A stretch of DNA of 64,000 nucleotides, from contig NC_087100.1 in NCBI RefSeq assembly GCF_963855985.1, positions 4,499,001-4,563,000 of the forward strand. Direction: 5' to 3'. This DNA is from Ostrinia nubilalis. Its lineage: Eukaryota; Arthropoda; Insecta; Lepidoptera; Crambidae. The translations under genes were made by a program, and so were the position numbers. Numbering within the stretch: position 1 is the stretch's first letter; every line of letters begins with the position of its first letter. The notes under the pieces were generated by a model, which saw nothing but the letters and a program-made list of their open reading frames with translations, did not search any database and had not been told where the DNA came from. Positions 11,301-24,954 of the stretch are shown piece after piece.

Positions 11301-14300
11301 CACGATAGAGCAATGAATATGTACTAACTAGCAGTGGCGGCATTATTTATGAAGACCGATACCATCGGAACGGACTTGTCAATCACACTATGGATATTTC
11401 AGACGTCAGAATTACCCACTAACAAACTGGAGCGTTCAAATTTAGATCTTGTTCCATTGTAACAGGGGTGCAACTGTAACTCGGTTAAGAAAGTGCGCGC
11501 GTGCAGTCTGATCTGCCACGGCCATCGATCATTCATAGGCGCAAGCGTAACGAGGCTCATTCGACGTGAGATACGACTATCGCGACTGTTTTTACACTAT
11601 CCCACCTGCCACGTCTGTGGCATGCCTTAGTTTTTTACTGATTGATCATGAACATTTTACCGTATCAATATTACATCAGAAGACTTCATCTCTCCTGGCA
11701 TTTCATGGTTGTCTTCTGAATAGTTAACTTGAAGTGTTTGTCATATTATCACCGCAGCCCATCCGTCAGGTAAAGTATTCATATTGAAATATCATTGTGT
11801 GATGTTAGGCATTGTCGTCTTAACGTTTCTAAAGGATTCCTTGAAAGCTCGCCATCAAATTGGGAGTTTGCATAATTGAATAAGTAATGCGGCGCGGGCG
11901 CACGTAGACTGACGTCGGTAATGGCCGAGCCCTAACGATCAGATCCTATCGCGCGACGTTTCAATACAACGTGGATCAATCGGGCTGATCCAGCGACGCA
12001 TCGCCCAATCAGTAGGGATCGGAAGATTTGACAGCCGGGTACGTGTTATCGGTCAATTATTTGAACGTAAATGTCGAATGAAATTGGCATTAATTAAATT
12101 CGTATCCCATGATTTCCAAGCAAGATGGTTATCAAGGAATCCAGCTAGAAAACTATTTACTTATCAGCCTATGAAACGAGACCATGAGACCAACAGAGCT
12201 TAAGTTATGCCTGGGTTTTAATATTATCAAATAAGAAATGAGATGATCTAAGAGAAATGATAGAAACTGCCAATGCCTAACGGCAGGTCATATTATGTTC
12301 AGCTGTGGACGTTCACCCATACCGTTCAAATACCGGGATCAATGAGTTTTTTAAATAAAATTAAGACCATAATTCACACTTCACAGTCTCGGTCGCTATT
12401 TACAGACACGATAAGTAAGTTATCGCGTGCAGTTTCCTGTTGGGTTTTTTATTGTCACTAATAGAATATACGTTTTCGCAGAATGTGGCAGACTATTCTT
12501 AACTCCGAATCGCAAGTGGAGGTCACACGAAAGTGTGCCTTAAAATTTATAATTTTCGAGTGACGTGACGTTGTGTTTTTGCATAAACTCTACCTTTTAA
12601 ACGTACGACTTTCCTCGTCCTTACATTTTTTACTGCACAGCAAAAAGTGACACCTGTAAAGTTAAATGCTTTATCGATATTTTGAGTTAAAAAAAATTAC
12701 AATGCATTCTTAATGTGCTAGCGAGTCGCACAATTTGTACCGTTGATACATAGTATTGTGACTGGAGGTATCGGACAAGTATTCTTGTGCGTCGTTACTT
12801 GTCTTCGAGATATCAACTCTATCGAATTACGAAGTAAATGACATCATAAGTGCCCGGCATGATTTCCCGATTCAATGAGTTCGTTAATATTTTTTATCTT
12901 GAAGCGCTACGTCCCTTGGCGGCGGAATGCCTTTAAAGAGGTATTAGGGCTGCCAAGTTCAAAACACTTCAAACATTGGTCATTGCTATTTTTATGAAGT
13001 TTCGTTCTTTATCGATTCTGCGGAAATGCGGTTTAAAAATAAGTTAGTCACTATAATCTGATGTCTGATAAACTAATTGATATCGTATTATCGTTTTCCA
13101 TAAAAGAACTTGAAAGAACTCAAACAATTATCGTGACTGTCATAAGAAATGTATGCACTTCAAAAATATTTGATAATCACGTCAACCCTATTCACTCATC
13201 AGCAGTTCCATGTTCGTAACGTCTATTAAACAAATTAGAGTGACAACCCTATCTCCATCACGTGGTGAGATATGAAAGTGGGCTTTTGTCCGTTGTTTCC
13301 CATTTTAGTTGATCATTGTAATGCGTGTGTGATGGGTGTTCAAATCGCCGGTGATATGAGTCTTCGTTGTCTATGTCCCGAGAAAGTGTCGCCGTGTCGT
13401 TGCGTTATTTTTCATTTGCATTGCATGAAACTTCTCTATTCTGTTTTTGGAAACCATTGTTCACTGTTCCATGACCCGCTTTTGCTGTAAAAATATTAGT
13501 AACTCTACATTATTTAGAACTCATATAGCTCTCTGTGTCTATTTAAATAAGAAAAGGCAGTTCTAACGAAATAAACGTTAATTATGTGTCTGTAAATACC
13601 TATAAATTTTTGAATGATGAGTATTCATTACCCCGATGTTCAGCTAGAGAAAGCCGACTGAAAATATGGCTGACATTTATTCGCGATAATTTCAATACTT
13701 AAAGGGTAATCTAGTCAATAAATATAAATCTCTGTGTCAGTTTCATAAACTAGAGGCAGAGTAAATACTGAATACGACATTTATGAAACCCTAGTCGCAG
13801 CCGTTTAATGAAGACTGTAATGTTCCTGAGATAAGTTTAGTCATACCATTATTGGAAAGATTCTCGATAAGTCACGGATGTAAATGATCAAAAAACATAA
13901 TGAATTTGACGGGCGTTTCGAGTGTGATGTAACGTAGCCGGTGCTGTACAGCCTGTGTCTTACACCGGCTGATAAATGACTGATAGCTCGACAACCACGC
14001 CGACAGACGGCTCCACAATATTGTCTCATTTATTGCTAATGATCTATTGACCATCCAACCGTACGGTATCGATATCTCAGACACTCTTTACACCTTACGC
14101 AACTCTACTTTCTAATTTAACTTCACCGTTTAATTAACATACGTTAATCACTAATTACGCTCTCATGTTCTCACAGTTCGTGCCATAATTCACAACGAAA
14201 TATTATCAAATTCACTACGTTCTAAATCGACCTCATATTTTACATAAACACACGCTACGTAGCGTAAGCAACGTGTAATTTTACAAAAATATCACTATAA

Positions 14301-17300
14301 TAACGTTCCACGAAATTGCTGTGATTTGTTTCTGAACTTTCTGGGCCGTCGATATTATGCGATCGCTCGTGATTACACTTGTCTACGGACCGCAAAATAG
14401 TGTTCCTATATTCAAGTTAGAGCTTTAGTGTAAATAACAACTTTCTCTCCATCTTTATGATTACAATTGCAAAAATGTTATTTCAACAAGCGTAAATAGA
14501 TAAAAGCGAGTGATTTATTATTCCAATCATCATTTCTTAGAAGGCGACACACAAAACCGAGCGAAACAAGGCAAACATCTTAAGTTTTTGACAACATTTA
14601 AAAATGACAACTATAAACACACTCAAAAACGATAAATTAAAGCCCAATCCAAATTGAACCATACCGTTAACGAAAGTAAAGTTTCTCATATGCAAAATTA
14701 CGATTGCCTAGACACCAATAAGTTCTATTGTGAAAAAACGATCGGTTCGTTACGGTCTTTTCGTCAGTTGTTTTTGTGTAGTTCCCGCAATCGAGATAAC
14801 GAGTTTGGAACTCCGGTTGGTGACGGAGTTGTATAATCTCACCCTCTCAAAATTCTGGATTTATTGACGAATTTGTCACCGCATTGCAGCCGATAAGCGA
14901 AATTATGTTTTAGTGACTCAAGACAGCTTTTACTGTCTTGAATTTATCGGTTTCAGCGATAAGGGTCTTTTTTGTCGGTTCTCGTGGTTCGTTATCGTTC
15001 GTTAGTTGCAGTAACCCGCCGTCTGCGGCGAGCGCCATTAGCATCATCAATAACGTACTCCACATAAAGGATGCACTATTTCTCTAACCTCCATCAGGAA
15101 TTAATTTCATCGACCGGTGGTTGCGGGCCTGGCGAGAGGTCTGTAATTATCGTAGCATCGATTTTGTGCTCAGTAATGAAGATATCGCCCCATCTTCTTT
15201 ATTGCAATAATGAAATATGGAAACAGTTGGAGCGGGCATGACTTATTGCCAGGGATTTATGTGAATGGAGATCCGCTAGCCGCAGGAAGTTCATTAAGAT
15301 CTGGTTGAGTACTTTGAAAAATCATCGCGGTTGTTCATGATTTATTATGGAGTTGGCATTTTGAGAGGATGCCAAGTTCGCACCTTACTTTGTCTTTGAG
15401 GACAGAGTAATTGTTTCAACATGTTATTATAACATCGGAAATGTCAATCGATAATGCGATTTGCAATAAGTTCCTGCTGAAAACCATAAAAATTGTGTTT
15501 TACTACGAGCCATTTCATTTGGATGTTACTTAACACTCTGTTGAATCATCATAGGCCGTTAAGTTATTATCCAAATAGCGTATGGCTGTGAATGGAGCTG
15601 ATAAATCTTTTGAATCATGTGAATACATAAAATATTTGAATAATTTAGAAATGGGAGTTGTAATGTTGTGTAAATTTTGCCTCTGAGCCAGCGATATACT
15701 GTGAGCCGACCGCTGGGCCGGTAAAAAGTGGCCGATCATAAATTATATTTTTACGGCCCAGTTACGTTTCCATGACGCGTCGCACGCGCATCCTATAATC
15801 AGGGCTGCTACCTGCTAGCTCGGGCTTTCTCGAAGATATACAGTTAGGTTTACAATTGTATTCAAGTGGAATCGGTGTGTAATTTTTAGATTGTAGATAG
15901 CATTCTCCGATTCTTCAATATTTTGTTTGAAAAATTATAGGTACTAAGTATAATATTCAAAAATTTAAAAGTATCCAAACATTACCTATCCACTGTTTGT
16001 GTCAAAGAAATAATAAATTCAAAACTATTGTTTATTTTGACGGAAGTCATACTAGGCATGTTATGAAACTTGGAAGTTCATCTTTTGTAACTATACCTAT
16101 TATTGTAAGTTCTTGGTTTTTTTATCCAACATGGCATTTTTTTATTTCTCAATGATAGAGCCGTTTTAAAGTCTGTCCCTTAATTTGCTGTAGCCAAATT
16201 GGTCATCACTAAAGTGACAGCCCTGATTATAATCCAAGGCATAGATAGGCCGTTCACCGCTACGACTTCGAGCCGAGAAGTCCGAGTGGACGTGCATAAA
16301 TAATCGAGCGTAATCACTTTTTATCAGCGCGATACACTATTTAAGCGATTCTTGATCTTGGCGTTTATACCGAATAGCCCTCGAGATGACAGCACATCAA
16401 ACTAAACTCTGTAGCATCTTATGGAGTTGTAATAAGTTCTATTCTGCCATAAAACTGTATGGTCTGATGTGCTCTCGACTCTACCAAAGCAGTATTGTTG
16501 CGCAAACTTTATTACTTCAGTTTTATAAGTAGAGAAGGTAACCATGACTGAACCTGACTCTGGAGGTTCCCTGAGGCTAAGTTAGCCGTCATTGGTTAGG
16601 TTTTTATTGACAATCAAGTATTATAATGTAATTATTCAGGAGATTTAGATAGGATAGAGATAAGAACGAGAGGTAGAGAACAGTCCCCTCCCCTCATCTA
16701 ATACAGTGTTTTTCGCTGACCATACAACTATGATATTTGCTCTACAAAATCAAGGTTCAGGGTACCTGACTGTCCTTTCTATGGCTGCAGTTGAGTAACG
16801 TCAAAGAAGATGCTTGGTATTTATTGTCACTAGTCCTTTTACTGAACTCATCAATTCTCTACTTTTTCTGCATTTATGTAAACGTATTCTTTGTTCTTTT
16901 CAGAAAACGGATCCTGTACGGTCATAGACAAGTACGAGTAAACCAACGTGATATAAATGTAAGTGTGTTAATTATAATATTCGCAATCATATAAGTACTG
17001 CTACAGCAAGATGCCAACTTATATTTTACTATTACGATTCAAATGATGACCCGAATCGATGTTTGTGCTTCTTAATGCACAGATTTTACGATGGCTCGAT
17101 ATCTGAAACATTTTGTATCGATGTCGTAAGATGTAATCTCGAATGATTCATGAAGTAGTTTTCATAACTACGCTGTTTATTGGTTGTAAATATCAATACT
17201 CGTTTTAAGTGCTATAAATGAAATTTATCATATCCATTAAGTTTCGATTTAGATATATGTGAATTTGCATAGAAAATTAAACGAAATTTTCTCATTTAAT

Positions 17301-19201
17301 AACATATTTTCATTTTACTTTATCGTCTACGTCCCATCAACTTTATTTATCTCTGGGATAAATTTTGAGTCTGTGTTATCTATTTAAATTCAATTAATTT
17401 TCATACTTATTGAATCGGCTTAAGAGCAATCGTCTTACTGTTTATATTTGCCTTGTCAGCCAGACTAATAAACTCTTTATTTTTGTGTAGGAAATGTTGT
17501 GCGCATGCGCCACATTGTTGCAATTGCAGCCCGATGACCCAAAAGCTGATCGTAACGAACATTACATAACTCAGGCTTATTATAAAACTAATAAACACCG
17601 TTGTAAAGTCAGATACAATAAAGTGCATCTTTATGTCAATGCAGGAAGGTCTAAATAACAACAGAATGTTCGATCCTGGCTGTATTTATAGCGAAGAGCA
17701 ATGCAATAAATAATGAGACGTTTGTTAATACTAATATCTTAACCGCATTCTGATCTCGATCTCATCTGATACGGCATTTTATCTAGATCGCTCTGTCACG
17801 TTCCCGTGTATACCTTTTTGCCTATGTTAGATAAGGATAGATGTTTTCCTGGTTTGTTTTGTAATGAGAGGTTTCGTGGAAGGGCAATTTGCAAGGATCT
17901 AATGAGTTTTGATAAATGTGTTACCATTAAGTTTATAAATGACCACAAGTTGATCTCAATTTTTGCTGAAGCCTATCGTATGTAACTGTGACTATTAACT
18001 TAGAGATAATTAAACTCCATGGACTTCCAACTTCGGTACATATTTCTTGACGTTTTATAATTTATGAGTCAAAACTGGAGTAGGCCCATTTGATAACAAA
18101 AATGGTACATTTGATTCATGATATGAAGTGAAATATTACAATATTTAACAAGACGACCGTTCCGGTTGCGTAAGTCCATCAGCTAGTTAACATTACGATC
18201 TATTTACTTGTGTTTCACATTAACATCCACAATTTTATGATGCAGATAATGTAAAGTTATTACTTCCATATCGTTTGTTACGAAATGAATTTCTATTTAT
18301 GAAATATCTTTCGTCGTATGTAACGCATACGACGTTATTATTCTGTACTTTGTACGTTACCACACTGAAGGAAGTAGGTAAGTCCATCAACATCAGATGT
18401 TATTATAATACCTATTTCTAATGTTTATTTATTAAGTACCGCATATTTTTTCGTCATTTTACAGACCTCTTTTCTCTTTCAGATTAGAGACAAACAAAAT
18501 AATGTGAAAATTGGTGATTTTTGGTAATTAGCGGATTTTTAATGATGTGATGTGCATCTCTCAAATCTTCTTTTTTTTAACCGACTTCCATATTGATGAA
18601 TATGAGACAGATAAAATCAATAATATCCTACAAAACATTTAGGAACAAAATGCAGGATATAACCGGTACAAGAGATTCAATCTGAGAACGGATTAACCAC
18701 ATGCTTTAATTATTGTGTGTGTCGTAACTACGTTTATAACCTTTAGCTGTTTTGACACGCTTTGTGTATCTGCACATCGATGGGTGCAGCCTTTCTCTTT
18801 AGCATCCAGGGTTTATCATTAGCATCTCTGTTCTGTTTTAGAGGCGATTCTCTACGCCTCGCGAGGCACGCCTTGCGGGATCTAGCGGGATAGGGGTGTA
18901 CGATGGTACATGCGCCTTCATGTTGGCCGATTGTCATATAACATAGATCCCTTTGTTTAAACCAAATAGAAAGAGTTCAGACGTGTTCTGAGTTCTCAAA
19001 ACTATCGGTAGTTTTTTTTTCACAGCTTTGAATTTTAGCTTTGAATGTTTGAAGAGTTCGAAAGTTTTTCTAACCTAGCTCTTACAGGCAATTGCAGTTT
19101 CAAATTTTCTAATTTCGCTGTATCCGGATACCACTCCCATGTGTTTTGGCACTCTTTCAAGTACGAATATCGCAGAGGACTTTTCAGATGTAAATTCTGA
19201 T
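8341..19201. other. Long gene-free stretch
   Basis: No exon chain or known protein motif in any frame. GC-richer islands (8660-8930, 10660-10830, 11880-12030, 13900-14060, 15000-15160) alternate with AT-rich DNA. The minus-strand frame at 10175-10483 is charged and Arg/Asp-rich but matches nothing I know. Compatible with a long intron or intergenic regulatory DNA. Confidence 0.6.
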
Positions 19202-19995
19202 AAAGGACATCATCCATTTTGGTCCAAAATCAAAAGTGCCGGCCAAAAAATAAAAGTGCTGTATTCGGATAGAATATGTCCGCCTTAGCATTTACTACTA
19301 TGGCACCAAAGCTGTAGCACCACTGTGCATCGTAGTATTTGAGTTCTAAAAATATATGAAACGACTGACTTTGATCTCAAATACTACGACGCACAGTGGT
19401 GCTACAGCTTTGGTGTCATAGTAACAAATTCTAAGGCGGACGTATTCTGTCAGAATACAGCACGTTTTTTTTAATTGGCTGACATTTTTGATTTTGAACA
19501 AAAAATGTATGAATCGTCGATGAATTTTAGATCTCAAATACTCGACGCACAGTGGTGCTACAGCTTTGGTGCCATAGTAACAAATGCTAAGGCGGACGTA
19601 TTCTGTCAGAAGACAGCACTTTTTTTTATTGGCCGACACTTTTGATTTTGAACAAAAAATGTATGAATCATCGATGAATTTTAGATCTCAAATACTCGAC
19701 GCATAGTGGTGCTACAGCTTTGGTGCCATAGTAACAAATGCTAAGGCGGACGTATTCTGTCAGAATACAGCACTTTTTTTTTAATTGGCCGACACTTTTG
19801 ATTTTGAACAAAAAATGTATGAATAGTCGATGACTTTTAGATCTCAAATACTCGACGCACAGTGGAGCTACGGCTTTGGTGCCATAGTAACAAATGCTAA
19901 GGCAGACGTATTCTGTCAGAATACAGCACTTTTTTTTGTTGGCCGGCACTTTTGATTTTGGACCAAAAATATATGAAACGTGGATGATGTCCTTT
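19202..19995. repeat. Long inverted-repeat element with internal ~156-bp tandem units
   Basis: The ends AAAGGACATCATCCA and TGGATGATGTCCTTT begin arms of more than 150 bp (left arm ~19202-19365, inverted in the right). The right side contains four tandem units starting GATCTCAAATACT at 19373, 19530, 19684 and 19840 (periods 157, 154, 156). The periods are near multiples of 3 and stop-poor on the minus strand, giving spurious frames (19346-19639, 19668-20063). Likely a non-autonomous DNA element; no clear target duplication. Confidence 0.85.
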
Positions 19996-20307
19996 CTCTT
20001 AAGCGGAATAAAAAATCCTAATGCTGACGTTACCAATATTAGTCTAAAAGGGTAAGGGTTCAAGATTACCTACTTACATTAATGACAAGAATGCAAGGTC
20101 AGTTCAGCCTGCAAATATTGATGTGCTTACTTGGATTTAGCTCTAAACAAAAACTGGTGACTGAGTTTGTTCTGGAATTTCTTCTCAGCACTTGTCATGT
20201 TTATCTCAAAGCTATGATTTGGCCCAATAGATAAGGAGACATGTAAAGAGCCCCTAAGGGTTACCCTTTTTAATAATTTTTAAGCGACGAGGCGCTGATT
20301 ACAAGCC

Positions 20308-20406
20308 GCTGCCATTCGTCCTTTGTGGAAATCATTGGGGGAGGCATATTCAGCAGCGATCGTCCTATCATAGTACTCCTATGGCTGAAATGATGATGAT
20401 GATGAT
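20308..20406 (+). mobile_element. RTE LINE 3' end with (GAT)n tail, degraded
   Basis: Plus-strand match to the same RTE 3' end as the other copies (GGGGGAGGCATATTCAGCAG, then CCTATGGCTGAAATGATGATG). One of only two copies in the plus orientation. Degraded; left boundary uncertain. Confidence 0.6.
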
Positions 20407-21913
20407 TTTGACATTCATAAGTGTTTAGTCTTAGATAGCGCAGCCCTAGAATCTCGCGGCATCTCAAGATGCGACGTGTGCGCAATTATCTACGCGTTTC
20501 GACGCATCAGAGGCGCGGACAAGGCGTGCTCGCATCTTACGACTTGTGCTAGATTGTTTTTTTGGTCCTCGCGAACCATATCGTGGATAAAGATAATTAC
20601 GCGTTCAGCTAAATTGTAGATTCGTTTGAGGTAGTCAAGTTTTTCATGTATACAGTTAAGTTATTTCTGTGCTTTACAGCTACACCAGTAAGAGCTGTAA
20701 AGAGGCTTTTATCGAGATTTTAGTTCTATTATTTGGCTTATTATGGTGATGTGAAATCAGTGTGGATTATAATCCTGTCTATAGAAACAAAAAAATCTGA
20801 ACTACATCTTGTTTGCGATTTATTTTAGTGTTGATTTCTGTGGGCTCCTCTAGATTTTGTTAGATTGCGATAACAGGCTATTTGATTCATTCTGCCTTTT
20901 AGAATATTGTTCCAGTCTGTTATGAATCTGTAACATACAAATACTTGGATCCTTTAACGTGAAACTTCTGTGTCCACAATTCGATGTCCAGCAGAATGTA
21001 TCTTTCGAATGTTTTCTGCTGACTCTTAGTTTTCCCAAGCATCAATCTGATATTGCCGACGCAGTTTCATGCAAAACTTCTTTCGTGCATCGTCTGCGCG
21101 GGCAATCGTGGCGGCTTATCTATTACGTAGGGTTGGCACTTGGCAGAGCCATTAGAAATTATGTCATAAGTCTATTACTTAAATGATGCAATTCTTTTTT
21201 TTTTAATTATAATTCTATAAAATATCTAGATCATCCTTATTCATTCACTTTGATCGTTGAACCATTTGAAAAAGTTGATATTTTATCTCGCGTAACTTAA
21301 GTTTTGTTTACCTTCTGTCTATTTTGAGCTATAAATCCTGAAGTTGTTGGTTCAAATTAGCGTAATTTACGAACCTTGGTCATCGATGTTTAGGTTATGT
21401 ATTGGTATATCAAATCGCCATATTATAACTTTACATGTTCAGATCTACGTTAATATTGGTGTAAAAAAGTTCTTCAATCGTGAACGGTAGCTTTCAAAAT
21501 ATTTCGTAAAAGTATCCTTAGCTAGGATACTGGATGGATCAACCTTTTTTATTTTAGGTGGTAAAGGATCAACCCTGGGCTAACGTGTGTTCCCACGCGC
21601 GCCACATGCAATCCTCCGGTGTAGTCCTGCCTTTACAACGTTTGTTGGCTACCGGCTACCGAAATGTAAGAGGCATCGTCAAGTATGCACGGAACGACTG
21701 GTTGTTTACATTGCTGAGTTCTTATTTATAGAAACCAACAACGATACATTGAAAATATTAGTTAATGATATTTAGAGTCAATAACTTTTTCTTTTTGTTC
21801 TTGGCTTATTTTTGTTTCTTCATTGTCGTAGAGTACGCTAGTGGTGAGATCATTTCTTAACATAATACTTTTTTTGTTGCAAATGCATTATTAAGTTGTT
21901 ATTTTAATGTTTG

Positions 21914-22000
21914 TGTAAAGACCTATCTAATTTTCTGAAACATCAAGTAAACATATTCTGTAAGGACCTATCTAATTTTCGGAAAAATCAAGTAAACATC
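21914..22000 (+). repeat. Two-copy ~45-bp tandem repeat
   Basis: GACCTATCTAATTTTC followed by ATCAAGTAAACAT occurs twice in succession with three or four mismatches, ending at the start of the Lep1-like element. Confidence 0.75.
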
Positions 22001-22002
22001 CC

Positions 22003-22236
22003 AACTATATAATATTATAAATGCGAAAGTAACTCTGTCTGTCTGTCTGTCTGTTACGCTTTCCCGCTTAAACCTCGCAACCGATTTTGATGAAATTTGG
22101 CATAGAGATAGTTTGAGTCCCGGGAAAGAACATAGGATAGTTTTTATCCCGGTTTTTGAAACAGGGACGCGCGCGATAAAGTTTTTCTGTGACAGACAAA
22201 ATTCCACGCGGGCGAAGCCGCGGGCGGAAAGCTAGT
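22003..22236 (+). mobile_element. Lep1-like Helitron-related repeat
   Basis: Begins ACTATATAATATTATAAATG, then GCGAAAGT and (GTCT)n at ~22037-22053, with AACCGATTTTGATGAAATTTG in the middle. Ends GCGGGCGGAAAGCTAGT. This order matches the Lep1 family widespread in moths and butterflies, considered a non-autonomous Helitron relative. Non-coding. A ~45-bp direct duplication lies just upstream (21914-22000). Confidence 0.8.
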
Positions 22237-24416
22237 ATTATTATAAAGTGTGTCTGACATTCTATTGTGATTTCGTCGGCGACGATAAGTAGGTATTTAA
22301 CTTGCCAATAAATTAATGAAAATATGTTTCGTGTGTCCGCGCCAAAATCCAATCCGGAAAAAGAAGCAAAAATCTGTACGTCTCAAAGTAATCTTCCTAC
22401 AAAGAATTACATTTTGACAGAAATTCCTTGGTCTCATAAAATGCTCATATTACGTTTCTAGATGTGACAGCCAGACATACATTTTCGAATATGCATAAAT
22501 AGTTCGAGTTTACCGTCTAGACACAGCACACGTCCAATATGAAATTCTATTTATGCGAATCACATTAGCTTTCACCGGTCCCAACAAGTTCCGTCTTCAC
22601 TGGCGAATTGAATTTTAACTTGTTGTAAAGTTTTTGTTATTATGTCCGTTTCTATTTTTTGTTTTCTCTCCGTGTTATTTTTGTCTTATTCTCGCTCCAT
22701 CACGGTCTGTGTTATTGGAGCTAGACATAAAGTTTACGGTACATGATCAATCATGATCTGCGATTGGAGACGAGAAACAGAGTTTCATATGCTATAAATG
22801 GTCTCTATGAAATCTTTTGGTTGAACCTATTTTCTTTTTCTGTGACGTCTTTTTTATGACCGCATACTTTTCTTGTAACTATTACATCTTCTTGAATCTA
22901 TGGTAGAAGCCGAGCCATCTCTAAGTTTCGACATTGCATAGTTCGCACAAAAGCTTTTCGATTATTTTTTCCGTTACGAACAGCTAACCGCCTCAACTAG
23001 AAGTAGGTGTTTGCCGATGTCACAATAAGCTGAGCTTCTGAAGGCAAGAGTAAACATACCAAAAAACACTGATTGCTAGACTGCTATCACTTGTCGCGGC
23101 ATCTTTAAGTGTGTGTCATGGGATGCTGACGCCAAAATTATACAAAAACCTAATCCCCATGTAAAAGAAACAGTCCCACATTTTTGGATCTATTCCCTTT
23201 TATGACGTTTGCAGTGTGCACTTGCTCTAACACCAACAATTCAACCCCTTACGACCCGAGAACACGAACGGTTCAACTCGCGCGCATGACGCGATATGTC
23301 GCCTGCCCGTTACCGCATCACCACGCGAATGGATATTAATCTTTATGCAAAACATAGGTATTCGTGTTTTGAATTTATGGTAAACTGAAGAAAATCAAAA
23401 CGTGAACAAAGGTTGCTTGATGCCATCGAGTTACATTGTAAACTTAAAGTAGTGTAAAAAGAATTGATTGCGCTTAGAAAAAGACGTAGTTTTGTAGGTA
23501 TAATAATGCAACGTGTGTGGTCTTTACAGCACTTGGATATGCTGCAAATGTTCTATTTTTTCGTGAGTCGATGACGTAAGGTAATAAATATGACTTTTGT
23601 AGAGCACCTCGGGCTGTTTGCATCTGAAACGTTTTATAGCTAGACTTTCTATGAACTGAATTGCATTCTTTAAGTAATGCCCTCCATTTGCTTGGCACGT
23701 TTAAACTAACAAACAAAGTTCTCAAGACATCTTAATCCAGTGGCACTGACGTCAAATTCCTAAAACTCAATGTTTATTTAAGTTGAGAACCATAAAAAAC
23801 GATTAACGGATTTCTCGATTAGGTATTTGTATCGAATCGCCGTCGATCGGTGGAATTCGGAAGCCGACACAAATCTCAATGACTTTTTTCTTCTCTGCGC
23901 CGGCGCTGGCGTGAGAGAATTTATGTAAATTATTTATCCATTCATTTATAAACACTAATTTTGACGTACGTAATCTTGACAACAGATTAGTTTTTCGATG
24001 AATTTGTATTTTGGGAGCGGCATTATAAATAACCATATTATTGAAATACGATGATAACATGCAACGTTAATAAAGGTCACATATTGATTGTTCCTAGAAT
24101 TAACAGCTTATCTTATCCACCTGAAATTTTTATTTGGGGAAATCTGATGCAGTTTGCTTTCACGAAACTGATAAGATAGCGGCATAATGCAAATGATGAT
24201 AAAATTATTATGGAGGCCGATATTTGTTTTATGCGAAACCATAAATAAAAATATTTACTTTCAAAATCTAGCTTGAGGTTTAACACTTCAAGATGAGTTA
24301 AACGTGTGTGAGTGATTTTTTAAATAATATTTTGTCATCATCATTTAGTCGCCACTGAGTGGAACGACCCTTTTTAATTTACCAAAAGCAAAATAAGTAA
24401 AAGCAGAATAGCACAA
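22237..24416. other. No recognisable gene
   Basis: AT-rich with short frames only. A GC-richer patch is at 23230-23330. No repeats identified beyond the flanking Lep1-like and LINE copies. Confidence 0.55.
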
Positions 24417-24424
24417 TCATATTT

Positions 24425-24628
24425 CTTCTTCTTAGTCGTTACGCTCTTGGCAGAGCGGTCGTGGTCACGTTGAGGCGTTGTTTACATCGGTTGTAGAGGC
24501 GGATACAACTCTCCGCACGATCTCCCTCCATCTCTCTCTATTGGCAGACTTTCTGGTGCAGTCACATAAGCCGTCTCCTACTGCTGCTTTCACTTGGTCA
24601 GTCCAGCGCATTGGTGACCTGCCACGCG
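24425..24628 (-). mobile_element. LINE 3' end (RTE-like reverse transcriptase C-terminus), 5'-truncated
   Basis: The minus strand encodes a LINE C-terminal segment (RGRSPMRWTDQVK, then RERWREIVRRV) followed by a GAA-type repeat tail. It is flanked by TCATATTT at 24417-24424 and 24629-24636, an 8-bp target duplication. It is a dead 204-bp truncated copy. Confidence 0.8.
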
Positions 24629-24839
24629 TCATATTTATCAAACCATTAAACATTATTATAACATACCTTAACAAATGTAGACAGCAGACTATAACAATAA
24701 TAGGATCGTTGTTAAAGATTTATCACTAAAAATAAAACAGAAAAATGTGTAATTGAGCTAACATTTTTATCCGGTCGGGCTAGAATGATAAAATCTATAC
24801 TGTAATGACGAGCAATAGTGCACTTAACACAAATACTAG

Positions 24840-24954
24840 TGTTTTTGGCACACGCCGCGCGCATAGTTGGCGGCCGGCGCCGGCGCACGGCGCGTATTCT
24901 CAAACCCGTCGATAATTAAATTCAGAATTATCTTCGTGCTGAAATCAGGGCAGG
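24840..24954 (+). promoter_or_regulatory. GC-rich patch with strong donor, candidate promoter or non-coding first exon
   Basis: A CpG-dense block (GGCGGCCGGCGCCGGCGCAC) is followed ~55 bp later by GGGCAG|GTGAGTA, a near-consensus 5' splice site, with the donor GT at 24955. This stands out in AT-rich surroundings and resembles an insect 5' UTR exon. No coding frame; inference only. Confidence 0.3.

Noticed and set aside
16791..16994. 67-codon hydrophobic frame
   Set aside because: T-rich DNA gives Leu/Phe/Ile/Val codons by composition; no supporting context.
19346..20063. Repeated minus-strand frames (97 and 131 codons) with Cys-rich repeats
   Set aside because: Made by ~156-bp tandem units of a non-coding inverted-repeat element; repeated peptides follow the DNA period.
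20627..20634. let-7 seed-like TGAGGTAG
   Set aside because: Only the seed matches; the following bases do not fit let-7 and I see no convincing hairpin.
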